From Thermoguttaceae bacterium (lineage in GTDB: Bacteria; Planctomycetota; Planctomycetia; Pirellulales; Thermoguttaceae), in the NCBI GenBank assembly GCA_017434455.1, contig JAFRFG010000009.1, positions 1-36,118 on the forward strand: 36,118 nucleotides of DNA, given 5' to 3'. The notes beneath the pieces were generated by a model, which did not search any database, was not told the DNA's origin, and was given only the letters and a program-made list of their open reading frames with translations. Within the stretch, counting starts at the first letter, position 1. Every line of letters begins with the position of its first letter. A program made the translations under genes and the position numbers. Of this stretch, positions 10,757 to 19,185 are shown piece after piece.

Positions 10757-12097
10757 ATGAAAAGTATCCTTCTGCCGGCCGCTTTCGCGGCGGTTCTGTT
10801 CGGTATGGCCTTCAGCTCGGCGCGCGCCGACACCTGTACCCTGACGCTCACGACCCCAAAATCGGTCCTCCCCGAGGACGAAAAGCAGACCATCTGTGTC
10901 AAGGTCGGCATCAAGGGGTTCGAGCTGAAAAGCGATAAACAGCGCAAGCCGCTCAACGTCGCGCTTGTCCTCGACCGCAGCGGTTCCATGTCGGGCGACA
11001 AAATCAAAAACGCCCGTCTGGCGGCCTGTGAGGCGGTGGAGCTTTTGCGCGACGACGATATCGTCTCGGTCGTCGCCTACGATTCCGACGTCGAGGTGAT
11101 CGTCCCCGCCACGAAGAAGGGGGACGGAAAAGAGATCCTCAGTAAAATCAACTCGCTTAACGCCGGCGGAACCACCGCCCTGTACGAGGGGACCAAACGC
11201 GGCGCCGACGAGGTGAAGAAATTCCTTGACTCCGAGCACATCAACCGGGTGATCCTTTTAAGCGACGGCCAGGCCAACGTCGGTCCCAGTTCGGTCGAGG
11301 AGCTGGGGGAACTGGGCAAAAAACTCGGCGGTGAGGGGATCTGCGTCACCACGTTCGGGCTGGGCGAGGGGTACAACGAAGATCTGATGATCGCCCTGGC
11401 CCAGAAGAGCGACGGAAACCACGTCTTTATCACCAAGGCCTCGAATATGACCGAGGTCTTCTCCGAGGAATTCCAAGACGCCGCCGAGGTGGTCGCCCAG
11501 GAAGTCTCCTGCAAGCTCAAGTGTGAGGAGGGAATCCGCCCGGTGAGGATCCTCAACAGCGAGGGAAATATTGACGGCGGCACCGTCTCGTTCTCGCTGA
11601 ACCAGATTTACTCCGGCCGGGAGCGCTACGTGATGGTCGAGGTCGAGGTTCCCGCCGGCAGCGACGGACAGTCGCGCAAGGTCGCCGCCTGCTCGGTCAC
11701 CTACGCCAATATGTCGACCAACACGACCGAGGAGCTGACCGCGGAATTATCCGTGCGCTTCTCCGCCAGCGACGATCAGATCAAAGCGTCGGTCGACAAG
11801 CAGGTCAGTGAGGAATACGCCTCCCAGGTCGCCATCCTCACGAATATGGAAGCGACCGCTCTGCGCGACGCCGGCAAAGTCAGCGAGGCGCGCAAAATGC
11901 TTAAGAGCAACTCCTTCTTCCTCCGGTCGATGAGTGATTCGCTCGGCGGTTCGGCGGCCCTGGAGGCCGACGCCGCGATGAACGACTCTCAAGAGGAAGC
12001 CCTTGGCGACGACAGCAGCTGGAACAGCAACCGCAAAAAAATGCGGGCCAACCAAGCCGCGCCGATGAAGCAGCAGCGCTCCGGGCCGGTGAAATAA
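10757..12097 (+). CDS. Exported von Willebrand factor type A (VWA) domain protein
   Basis: The start at ATG 10757 gives 446 residues; AGGAAAG lies about eight bases upstream and the protein then begins with a clear signal peptide (residues 1-24, cleavage after SSARA). The longer upstream frame overlaps yqhD and is not supported. The VWA domain spans about 67-240 with a complete MIDAS: Asp73, Ser75 and Ser77 (LDRSGSMSG), Thr139/140 (GGTTALYEG) and Asp170 (LLSDGQANVG). Beyond it is a beta-rich region like that of vault-type/YfbK VWA proteins, then a basic tail. The metal site suggests protein-protein binding in the periplasm or on the surface. The domain is certain; the partner is unknown. No MoxR ATPase is adjacent. 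Confidence 0.93.
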   Translation: MKSILLPAAFAAVLFGMAFSSARADTCTLTLTTPKSVLPEDEKQTICVKVGIKGFELKSDKQRKPLNVALVLDRSGSMSGDKIKNARLAACEAVELLRDDDIVSVVAYDSDVEVIVPATKKGDGKEILSKINSLNAGGTTALYEGTKRGADEVKKFLDSEHINRVILLSDGQANVGPSSVEELGELGKKLGGEGICVTTFGLGEGYNEDLMIALAQKSDGNHVFITKASNMTEVFSEEFQDAAEVVAQEVSCKLKCEEGIRPVRILNSEGNIDGGTVSFSLNQIYSGRERYVMVEVEVPAGSDGQSRKVAACSVTYANMSTNTTEELTAELSVRFSASDDQIKASVDKQVSEEYASQVAILTNMEATALRDAGKVSEARKMLKSNSFFLRSMSDSLGGSAALEADAAMNDSQEEALGDDSSWNSNRKKMRANQAAPMKQQRSGPVK

Positions 12098-12136
12098 CCG
12101 CAGCCAAATACGGGGTATAACCAGCCGTCCGAATCT

Positions 12137-12799
12137 ATGCGAAAGACCATCATCATCACTTCGGGGCCGACCCGGGAATATTTAGACCCGGTGAGATATC
12201 TTACCAACGCCTCCAGCGGCCGTATGGGGGCGGCTTTAGCCAAGGCCGCCCTGGCGCTGGGCTACCGGGTCCAAGTGATCTCCGGGCCGGTCGAAATCAC
12301 CTACCCGACCGGCGCCGAGGTCTTTCCGGTCATCACCACCGAGGAGATGCTCAAGTGCGCCCGCCGTCTTTACCCCGACGCCGTCGGAATCATCGGCGCG
12401 GCGGCGCCGTGCGATTTTCGGCCCCGGCTCCCCCGCCGCCGGAAGATCACTAAAGAGTGTCTCACCGACGAGGGTCTCACCTTAGAGCTGGTACAGACCC
12501 CCGATATTCTCGTGGCGCTGGGGAAGATCAAGCGGCCAGACCAGTGGCTGATCGCCTTCGCGCTGGAGACCCACAACTGCTATCGCCGGGCCAAGGCGAA
12601 GCTGCGTCTTAAAAACGCCGATTTCGTCGCGCTCAACCACCCGGAGGTCATCGGCAGCGACATCACCGATCTGGAGATCCTCGACGGCACCGGTCCTATC
12701 GAACGGTTCCAGGGAAGCAAAGACGAGGTCTCCCGCCGTCTGGTCGAGATGATCACCGAAGTGTGGAAAGAAAAGAATAAATCAAAGAAGCAAAAATAA
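12137..12799 (+). CDS. coaB: Stand-alone CoaB domain: phosphopantothenate-cysteine ligase
   Basis: A 220-residue protein matching the C-terminal (CoaB) half of the usual bifunctional CoaBC. Seen: ITSGPTREYLDPVRYLTNAS then SGRMGAALA at the N-terminus (nucleotide-binding Rossmann start), GAAAPCDFRP (an AAVADY-like active-site stretch), IAFALET and ADFVALNHPE (in place of the usual NDV motif). CoaB joins phosphopantothenate and cysteine in coenzyme A synthesis in the cytoplasm. The CoaC decarboxylase domain, with its FMN-binding HFNK/PASANT motifs, is absent from this gene and from the window, so a separate coaC must lie elsewhere. No strong Shine-Dalgarno precedes the start. It is only 39 bases after the VWA gene and likely cotranscribed with it. 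The C-terminus is Lys-rich. Confidence 0.88.
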   Translation: MRKTIIITSGPTREYLDPVRYLTNASSGRMGAALAKAALALGYRVQVISGPVEITYPTGAEVFPVITTEEMLKCARRLYPDAVGIIGAAAPCDFRPRLPRRRKITKECLTDEGLTLELVQTPDILVALGKIKRPDQWLIAFALETHNCYRRAKAKLRLKNADFVALNHPEVIGSDITDLEILDGTGPIERFQGSKDEVSRRLVEMITEVWKEKNKSKKQK

Positions 12800-12820
12800 A
12801 AGCTACAAGACAGTAAAACA

Positions 12821-12868
12821 AAACGCGCTCCTTAGGGAAGGCATTTCCCCGAGGAGCGCGTTTTTTAT
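12821..12868 (+). terminator. Bidirectional terminator between coaB and dnaN
   Basis: A 12-bp stem (12821-12832 with 12852-12863) has an inner AGGGAA/TTCCCC extension. The plus strand continues into TTTTTT, and the minus strand into TTTTGTTTT, fitting its place between convergent genes. Confidence 0.85.
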
Positions 12869-12887
12869 CCCTTGCGGTTCTTTTCAA

Positions 12888-13991
12888 TCAGCTCATCGGC
12901 ATCACCAGGTAGCGATAGCCGTCGGAGGTCTTGAACAGCGCCGCGTTGTTGCCGTTGAGATACAGCTCGACCTGCGTTTCGGGATTGAGAATCTTGAGGA
13001 AGTCGAGGATATAGGTCGGCTCGAACTTCAGATCCATCGGCTCGGCGTCGTAGTTGATCGGCATCGACAGGAGCGACTGGCCGCGTTCACTCCCCTGGGC
13101 GGAGAGAACCAGGCGCCCGGTCGAGAACTTGAACATCAGCCCCGGCTGCTTGACGGTGCGCGGAATCTTCGCCTCGCGAATCAGCTGCGTCAAAGGACCG
13201 GCGAGGAAGTCGACATGGACACATTCGTTGAGCTTATCGTCGGTCGGGAACATATTCCTCCAGCGGGGGAAACGGCCTTGAATCAGCCGGCCGCGCAGCA
13301 TCGAGTTCCCCCAGAGGAAGTGAATCCGCCCCTCGCGGATGACGCAGCGGATTTTCTCCTCGCCGGAGAAAATTCTCTCGGCGATCTCGAAGGTCCCCAG
13401 CGAGACGATCGATTCGTTTTCGGTCGTCAGGTTTCCGACCTGATCGGCGGTCGCTTCCTGATTGGTCATTCGGCGCGAATCGGTCGAGATCCCCGCGAAC
13501 CGCCCCTCGGTCATTTCGATCAGGACACCGCTGAGCGCGTACTTGGTATTCTCCCGCTCGGTGGCGTATTTCGTTCGGGTGATCAGCTGGCGCAGGGTCT
13601 CGGCGGTGATCTCGTGGTACTCGTCCGGCTCGATCAGCTCGATGTCGGGGAAGTTGTCGGGATCGGTCGTCGGGATATCGGAGTAGCGGCCGTCGAACAG
13701 GGAGAGCTGATTTCCCCGGCTCTCCATCGTGATTTCGTTGTCGCGGCAGACCTGGAGGATCTCTTTAACCAGTTCCTTCGGGAGGATGATCGATCCGGGT
13801 TCCTGAACGTTGACGCCATCGAGCTGCAGACGGACCGAATTGTCCAGGTCCGACGCCATAAAGATCAGATGCCCGTTTTCGGCCTTGAGTTTGATATTCT
13901 GGAAGACATCCTTGATGTCGTTCACCGCGGCGGTCGCGGCGGCTACGTTGAACGTCTGGGTAAAAGCGGACTTGTTACAGGTAAATTTCAT
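12888..13991 (-). CDS. dnaN: DNA polymerase III beta subunit (sliding clamp)
   Basis: 367 residues if translation begins at the ATG 13989-13991 (MKFTCNKSAF), which has GGGAG eight bases upstream; an ATG two codons earlier (13997) is too close to that site. The protein has the three-fold repeated clamp fold expected of DnaN (E. coli 366 residues), with recognisable ISTDSRRM near the middle, SLLSMPINYDAEPM in domain 3 and the C-terminal YRYLVMPMS of the partner-binding pocket. It forms the processivity ring of the replicase and recruits polymerase, MutL and others. dnaA and recF are not adjacent, but the neighbouring gap has origin-like features. A TAGAAT -10 element is at 14077-14082 on its strand. 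Confidence 0.97.
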   Translation of the reverse strand: MKFTCNKSAFTQTFNVAAATAAVNDIKDVFQNIKLKAENGHLIFMASDLDNSVRLQLDGVNVQEPGSIILPKELVKEILQVCRDNEITMESRGNQLSLFDGRYSDIPTTDPDNFPDIELIEPDEYHEITAETLRQLITRTKYATERENTKYALSGVLIEMTEGRFAGISTDSRRMTNQEATADQVGNLTTENESIVSLGTFEIAERIFSGEEKIRCVIREGRIHFLWGNSMLRGRLIQGRFPRWRNMFPTDDKLNECVHVDFLAGPLTQLIREAKIPRTVKQPGLMFKFSTGRLVLSAQGSERGQSLLSMPINYDAEPMDLKFEPTYILDFLKILNPETQVELYLNGNNAALFKTSDGYRYLVMPMS

Positions 13992-14076
13992 CGTCATAAC
14001 TCCCTATTCGATCGTGTCGTTGTTATATCTGGCGCCTGATACACCAATGGCTCCTCATCACCGAGCCACAGCTCTT

Positions 14077-14082
14077 ATTCTA
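14077..14082 (-). promoter_or_regulatory. Candidate -10 element of the dnaN promoter
   Basis: TAGAAT on the minus strand, about 85 bases upstream of the dnaN start. The -35 at 16-17 bases (TTTCTA or CTTTCT) is poor, so this is only a candidate. Confidence 0.3.
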
Positions 14083-14109
14083 GCATAATTTTAACGAATA
14101 GAAAGATTT

Positions 14110-14595
14110 TGCCGGAACCAGAATCAAAAAAGAAGAAAAAAGAAAATTAGGTAAGTTTTATAGTCTGGATAATATAAATAGAGTGAGTATAATTAGGTAG
14201 TTAATAGAAGGTAACCAACTTACGGCAGGCGGTTTGGCTCCCTTTCGCTTATCCGCTTCAGCGGCGGTTATCAACATCGAGGGCCGGGCGCGGCCGCGGC
14301 CGGCCGATCGGTGCCGCCGCCGTGGTATTACCTCTATTAAGATTTAAAAAGAGCAATTAGGAGTATGTCCTCCGCTTTCTTGTTGATAACTCCTCTTAAA
14401 ACGCGTGAAACGCTGTAATTTACGACGTTTCACGAAAAAACCCCGCTGTGGAAAACTTAACGAAAAACAGTCGATATCCTTTCGATAACCTGTGAACCGT
14501 TTGTTTATGACTTCCGAGCCCATTTGGGGGATGTCGGTAAGTAAATGTTTATAAACAATCCATAAACGTTTTATAGACGATTTATCCCCATAAAA
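14110..14595. other. Candidate chromosomal replication origin (oriC)
   Basis: Non-coding gap beside dnaN. It contains 9-mers one or two changes from the DnaA box TTATCCACA: TTATCCGCT (14249-14257), TTATCAACA (14268-14276), the same word inverted at 14381-14389, an inverted TTTTCCACA (14447-14455) and TTATCCCCA (14582-14590). A 12-base palindrome TGTTTATAAACA (14546-14557) holds TTATAAACA on both strands. About 14118-14212 is strongly AT-rich and could be the unwinding element; 14281-14330 is extremely GC-rich. Position next to dnaN plus box clustering is typical of bacterial origins. dnaA is not in the window, so this remains a prediction. Confidence 0.6.
14404..14434. repeat. Inverted repeat of parS-like half-sites
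   Basis: CGTGAAACG (14404-14412) and CGTTTCACG (14426-14434) form a perfect 9-base inverted repeat around 13 bases. Each arm contains the half-site of the ParB target TGTTTCACGTGAAACA, but they are everted and spaced rather than abutting. It lies inside the candidate origin. Confidence 0.5.
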
Positions 14596-14631
14596 AATAA
14601 GGGGTAAAACGTCTGTTTTACCCCTTATTTT
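14594..14631 (-). terminator. Terminator of the mlaEFD-like operon
   Basis: A perfect 17-bp stem (14594-14610 with 14615-14631) closes on a 4-base loop, and on the minus strand it runs into TTTTTTA. It lies about 40 bases after the stop codon of the mlaD-like gene and insulates the candidate origin from that operon. Confidence 0.9.
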
Positions 14632-14669
14632 AGCTGCCTCTAAATTATATTTCTACTCCCGTCCTCCCG

Positions 14670-17060
14670 CTAGTTATTGGAGTTGGGGATATAGAGCATC
14701 GGAAGACCGTCGTCGACAAAGCCGCCGCGCTCGGCCTCGGATTGGGTCGCCTGCGGCTGGCCCTGCCCCGCTTCCGGCTCGCTTTGCCGCAGTCCCTCCG
14801 GGAGGGTACTCGGCATTACCGGCGCGGGGGTCTGATTCTCCGAGGTCGACAGCTCCGGGCGATCCGCCCCGGGCGTCTTGAAGGTCTGGTGCTTTGTCTG
14901 CTCGGCGCTGTGGCGCTCGACTTTCTTATACGGACCGGGGAGCGGTTCGGCGTCCTGACGGGTGCCGCCCAGGCCGATCCCCTCGAAGTCTTTCTGGCTG
15001 AACCCGCTGTTCCCCTGCCGCGCGCTGTCGCCCGCGCCGTCGAACCGCCCGGGCTCAGGGCCGAGGTTCCCCGAACCGCTGTACTCGTAGGAAAGCCCAT
15101 CGCTGGCCATCCCCGAGCACCCCTCGGGAAGATTCTCACAGCGGGGCGGCTCCTCGACGCCGCAGCCGGTTTGACCGCAGCCGCCTTGATCGTAAAGGCC
15201 CTGGTCAAACCCACCCTGGTCATAGCCGTACATATCCATCATCGCCGGCTGCGCGCCGGAGTAGTCCACCGTGCCGTCGAGCATCACGGGGGGCTGACTC
15301 ATCATCACCCCTTCGTAGGGGACGCCGCCGTCGTAGAGCATCGGGATATTCCCCTGGATCGACGGATCCATATAGGCGCCGGGGTACTCCTGATACATCG
15401 CGGCGTCCGACGGGTAGTCGCTGGCGTACTCGATCGATTCGTCGTCTTTGCAGCCGAACAGCTTCGACAGCGAGAACTTCATCCGCGTGATGCTCCGATC
15501 GGCCAGGCGGCAAATCGGGGTCGAACGGCACGCCCCGCGGTTTTCCTCGACCCCCGAGGCGATCATCTCCGAACCGGTCATCTCGATCCCCGAGATCCCC
15601 TCCGCCGACCCGCGACTCTTATCGCCCAAAAGAGCGCTCAGGCAGTTCTTTCTTTCGTTCGTGTACCCGCCTTGCGCGTAGGTGCCGCCGTCGGCGTACG
15701 CCTCGTAGGTATTCGGATCGATGACCACCGGCGCGGTTTCACTCCCGCCGCCGGCTTTCGGGCAAATACCGCGGCCGGCCGCGGCGGCCAAATGGGCGGC
15801 GCTGGGGCGATACAGGGTCGAAGCGAACCCGGCGTTCGGCGTTCTCTCCTGGAAGTTATACTTCCCATTGCCGAGGATTGTCGGGGTCCCTTTATAGGTA
15901 TTTCCTCCCCACAGCAGCAGCGACGGTTTGTGGGCAATTTTGTTGGTGAAGATCCGCGCGTCGTCCAAGATCGGGTAGATCCGCTCCTGAACCCCCTCGG
16001 TGATATCGTTGGCGTTGGCGGTCACCGCCTCGACGTTCTGGACCGTACTGCGGAACGAAGCGCCGACGCTCGGATCACGAAGCATTCCGATCGGGGTGTC
16101 GGGGTCTTTGATCGCGCTGTTGAGCTCCGCGGCCAGCTGATTGATGTTGCTGACCATCTCTTGCAGATCCTCGCCGCTGGCGGTCAGAGAAGCGATAAAG
16201 TCAGGCCCCTCTTTCGAGAGCGAGTCGGTGAAAGACTTGAGGTTATCGAGGTTGGCGTTGACGTTGTCAACGGTCTTCCCCGAGTTCTGGATGATGTATT
16301 TAAAGTCGTCCGACAGCGAATAGGCGTCGTTGACGATCGTCTGGATCTTCGTGATCGTCTCGGGAAGAATCTTCGCCGAGGAGAGAACACTGTTGCGGAC
16401 GTTCTCGTCCCCGACGATCGCGTTGATATTCCCCGCCAGAACGCTGGTCGATTTGAGCGTATCCCCCAGCGAGCCGAGGATATCGTCGATCTTGCTCTTC
16501 TTCACCTCGATATCTTCCGCGCTGCCGAGCAGAACGTTGATCTTCGCGATAAAGGTCGTCATCTCTTCGGCGGCGTCGTTGACCTGGCGAATCGCCTTGG
16601 CCAGATCCCCCTCGATGTTCGAGACGGCCCCCATCAGGTCGCCTCCCGGAACCCCGGAGATCGGGTCCTCAACCTTGCGGACAGCGATTTGACCGGTGTA
16701 ATTCGGGTTTTTCACGAACTCGATCGAGGCGTCGCCCAGAACGGTCCGCTGAATCCGCGCGTACTCATTGGTGTAGATCTGCACATTGGGGGCCAGCCGA
16801 AAGACGACATGAACCTCGGAGTGATCCTCGTCGTCCTTCAGGTCGACGCTGATCACGCGGCCGATCTCCACCCCGCTTTTGAGGACGCGGGAGTTGTTGC
16901 CGATGCCGGGGGCTTTGTCGAAGACAATCGTCATCCTCTCGCTTCCCCCCGAGGAGAAGATCTTTTTGGGCGCGCCAAAGAGGATCGTCATGACAATGAT
17001 GGTTATAAACACGGTTAAAACCATCCCGCCAATGAGGAATTCCATTCTCTTGTTCGACAT
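14670..17060 (-). CDS. MCE/MlaD-type lipid-transport substrate-binding protein with long C-terminal extension
   Basis: A 796-residue membrane-anchored periplasmic protein. Residues 8-28 are a transmembrane anchor, and 41-118 form one MCE domain (RVLKSGVEIGRVISVDL, then a TVLGDASIEF strand). About 140-400 is helical, with recurrent short heptad-like stretches as in MCE needle proteins. From about 400 the sequence turns into a low-complexity tail: Cys pairs, a Tyr/Gly/Met/Pro-rich stretch at about 550-650 (for example MYGYDQGGFDQGLYDQGG), then a polar, Pro/Gln/Glu-rich end. E. coli MlaD has 183 residues, so the tail is exceptional. It is the third gene of the operon after mlaE and mlaF, so it should be the lipid-binding hexamer of that ABC transporter. 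The tail may span the periplasm or contact the envelope; that is inference. Confidence 0.9.
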   Translation of the reverse strand: MSNKRMEFLIGGMVLTVFITIIVMTILFGAPKKIFSSGGSERMTIVFDKAPGIGNNSRVLKSGVEIGRVISVDLKDDEDHSEVHVVFRLAPNVQIYTNEYARIQRTVLGDASIEFVKNPNYTGQIAVRKVEDPISGVPGGDLMGAVSNIEGDLAKAIRQVNDAAEEMTTFIAKINVLLGSAEDIEVKKSKIDDILGSLGDTLKSTSVLAGNINAIVGDENVRNSVLSSAKILPETITKIQTIVNDAYSLSDDFKYIIQNSGKTVDNVNANLDNLKSFTDSLSKEGPDFIASLTASGEDLQEMVSNINQLAAELNSAIKDPDTPIGMLRDPSVGASFRSTVQNVEAVTANANDITEGVQERIYPILDDARIFTNKIAHKPSLLLWGGNTYKGTPTILGNGKYNFQERTPNAGFASTLYRPSAAHLAAAAGRGICPKAGGGSETAPVVIDPNTYEAYADGGTYAQGGYTNERKNCLSALLGDKSRGSAEGISGIEMTGSEMIASGVEENRGACRSTPICRLADRSITRMKFSLSKLFGCKDDESIEYASDYPSDAAMYQEYPGAYMDPSIQGNIPMLYDGGVPYEGVMMSQPPVMLDGTVDYSGAQPAMMDMYGYDQGGFDQGLYDQGGCGQTGCGVEEPPRCENLPEGCSGMASDGLSYEYSGSGNLGPEPGRFDGAGDSARQGNSGFSQKDFEGIGLGGTRQDAEPLPGPYKKVERHSAEQTKHQTFKTPGADRPELSTSENQTPAPVMPSTLPEGLRQSEPEAGQGQPQATQSEAERGGFVDDGLPMLYIPNSNN

Positions 17061-17115
17061 ATCGTTCCGCCTCTATAGTCTTTCCAACAGCCCGAGAGAA
17101 AAATCTCTTTCGCTA

Positions 17116-17991
17116 TCAGTTTTTGGTCATCTCCATTAAGCGTTCCCCGGCGTAGCCGTTGATGAACTGCCAGACACGCTTGTCGTCGGTATCGTCGATC
17201 TCGTCCGGAGGCCCGTCGAAGAGGACCTGCGGCTCATCTTCCCCGAGTCGGCGCAGGGGGTAGAGCATCACGATCCGGTCGGCGACCTTCTTGGCCGATT
17301 TCATATCGTGGGTCACGATCACGCCGGTCACCTTGTGCTGGTCCCGCGCGTTGATGATCATCTCGTTAATCACGTCGCTCATAATCGGGTCCAGCCCGGT
17401 CGTCGGCTCGTCGTAGAGCATCAGCTCGGGATTGATCGCCAGGGCCCGCGCGAAACCGACCCGTTTGCGCATCCCGCCCGACAGCTCGGCGGGGTACCGC
17501 TGCTCCACATCCTGGGTCAGACCGACCTCCAGGAGGAGCCGGTGAACAGTCTCGTTGATCTCGTCTTTGCGGGTCTTCGGCCGATTCTGCACGATCGGGA
17601 AGGCGACGTTCTCCCAGATCGTCATACTGTCGAACAGCGCCGCCTGCTGAAAGACGAACCCAAAGCGGGTCCGCGCCTCGCTAAGCTGCCGGCTGCTCAT
17701 CGAAGTTAAATCCACCCCGTCGAGCCAGATATTCCCGTACGTCGGCTTATTCAGCCCGATGAGGGTCTTCAGCAAAACCGTCTTTCCGCAGCCGCTCTCG
17801 CCGATGATCGCCACCGTCTCGCCGCGGCGGATCGGAAGGTTGATATCGCGCAGAACCTCGCGGCCGTCGAACTCGACATAGAGATGCTCGGTCTCCAAAA
17901 GCGGACGGCGGCGGCGCAGCACACGGCGCTGGCCTTCGGCGTCGGAATAAACCTGCCCTTCCCAGGTCACTTTGTCTTTCGATTCGGTCAT
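17116..17991 (-). CDS. mlaF: MlaF-type ABC transporter ATP-binding protein
   Basis: A 291-residue cytoplasmic ATPase. Visible are Walker A GESGCGKT (64-71), Q-loop Gln115 (FVFQQAALFD), signature LSGGMRKRVGFARAL (170-184), Walker B LMLYDEPTTGLDP (190-202) and H-loop His228 (VTHD). The Q-loop/AALFDSMTIWENVAFP stretch is typical of the Ttg2A/MlaF branch that powers phospholipid transport between membranes. An extra N-terminal arm of about 30 residues precedes the ABC domain. Its ATG overlaps the stop codon of the permease gene by four bases (ATGA), indicating translational coupling, and the MCE gene follows after 55 bases. Confidence 0.95.
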   Translation of the reverse strand: MTESKDKVTWEGQVYSDAEGQRRVLRRRRPLLETEHLYVEFDGREVLRDINLPIRRGETVAIIGESGCGKTVLLKTLIGLNKPTYGNIWLDGVDLTSMSSRQLSEARTRFGFVFQQAALFDSMTIWENVAFPIVQNRPKTRKDEINETVHRLLLEVGLTQDVEQRYPAELSGGMRKRVGFARALAINPELMLYDEPTTGLDPIMSDVINEMIINARDQHKVTGVIVTHDMKSAKKVADRIVMLYPLRRLGEDEPQVLFDGPPDEIDDTDDKRVWQFINGYAGERLMEMTKN

Positions 17992-18857
17992 CCGAGCATC
18001 CCTCCCGTCGGCCCGCCGAAGAAGGCCGTCTGAAAACGATCCAGGAAGATCCCCAGAACCAAGTCGAGGATCAGGATCATCACGAACGAGATCACGAACG
18101 AATGGGTCGCGGCCTTGCCGACCCCTTCGGCCCCCGCCTCGCAGTGGAAACCCTGATGACAGCTGATCATCGCGATCGCGCCGCCGAAAAAGATGCTTTT
18201 AAACATACCGGCGAAGATCTCGAACGGACCGACCATTCGCCGGGAATAGTCCCAGTAATACCCCCAGTCGACACCGAGCACATCGATACTCAAAAACGCG
18301 CCGCCGAAGACCCCCATCGCGTCGGCCATAATGGTCAGCCCCGGAATCAGGATCAGGCAGGCCAAAAAGCGCGGAACCACCAGGTAGTGAATCGGGTTCG
18401 GCCCCATACTGGTCAAGGCGTCGATCTGTTCGGTCACCCGCATCGTCCCCAGTTCCGCGGCGATCGAGCTGCCGACACGGCCGGCGAGCATCGTGGCGGC
18501 CAGAACCGGGCCGAGCTCTTTGACCAGCGACAGGTTGATCGCCCCGCCGATGCGCGACTCCAGCCCCACCAGCTTGAACTGGGGGAACGACTGGACCGCC
18601 AGCACCATGCCGACGAACATCCCGGTGAGAATCACCACCGGCAAGCTCAGGACCCCGACGTTGTAAAAGATCGGGACGAGCGTCCCCTTGCTCGGCCGGC
18701 GGGCGAACAGCCAAAAGACAGTCGACGCGGCGAAGAAGGTCAGATCCCCGAAAAAACGGACGCGGCGCGTGACCGCCTCGCCGATCTTGATCGAAAGATC
18801 GGTAAGGCGATGGCGCCAAGAGCGTTTTCGGGGAGTCCACTGCGACTGCGGCATCAT
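17988..18857 (-). CDS. mlaE: MlaE-type ABC transporter permease
   Basis: A 289-residue inner-membrane permease of the MlaE/Ttg2B family, typically about 260 residues. Diagnostic stretches: LTGMFVGMVLAVQSFPQF, the conserved core VKELGPVLAATMLAGRVG followed by SSIAAELGTM, and MRVTEQIDALTSMGPNP with YLVVPRFLA. About five hydrophobic segments follow an N-terminal amphipathic interface helix. It forms the dimeric channel core of the MlaFEDB-type complex with the ATPase encoded immediately downstream (4-base overlap) and the MCE protein after that. mlaB and mlaC are not nearby, which is common outside Proteobacteria. The upstream gap 18858-19185 contains no ORF; a clear promoter on this strand was not seen. 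Confidence 0.95.
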   Translation of the reverse strand: MMPQSQWTPRKRSWRHRLTDLSIKIGEAVTRRVRFFGDLTFFAASTVFWLFARRPSKGTLVPIFYNVGVLSLPVVILTGMFVGMVLAVQSFPQFKLVGLESRIGGAINLSLVKELGPVLAATMLAGRVGSSIAAELGTMRVTEQIDALTSMGPNPIHYLVVPRFLACLILIPGLTIMADAMGVFGGAFLSIDVLGVDWGYYWDYSRRMVGPFEIFAGMFKSIFFGGAIAMISCHQGFHCEAGAEGVGKAATHSFVISFVMILILDLVLGIFLDRFQTAFFGGPTGGMLG

Positions 18858-19097
18858 CGTCCTGATTCTTTAATTCAATCCGTTGTTCGGAACACCACCG
18901 ACAGACCCGCCCCCACAAAAAGCGCTGTGGTCCGTCATCAACCTATATCGGACAAGGAACAACCGATATTAACAGAAAAATAGTAAAAGTCGGAGATTTT
19001 TATCTATTTTAACAACCCCGTCCCCTCCCCTCTCCCGCGCCGCGGCGCATCGTCAACGGCAAAAAGGGAAAAAACCAAAAAAATCAAGCCGAAAAAA

Positions 19098-19127
19098 GTG
19101 ACCGAAAAAGAACTTCATCCCTACAAT
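19098..19127 (+). promoter_or_regulatory. Predicted promoter for the duplicated-domain gene
   Basis: GTGACC (19098-19103), an 18-base spacer and TACAAT (19122-19127), about 60 bases before the start codon at 19186. Confidence 0.4.
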
Positions 19128-19185
19128 CATTGATGTCCGGCGCCGTTGCCGCAGACAAGTCACGGTTTTAGTGAGGGAGTATATT

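Noticed and set aside
14742..17018. 758-codon open frame antisense to the mlaD-like gene
   Set aside because: The minus-strand gene has a membrane anchor and MCE domain and lies in a coherent operon; the antisense is Arg/Asp/His-rich shadow.
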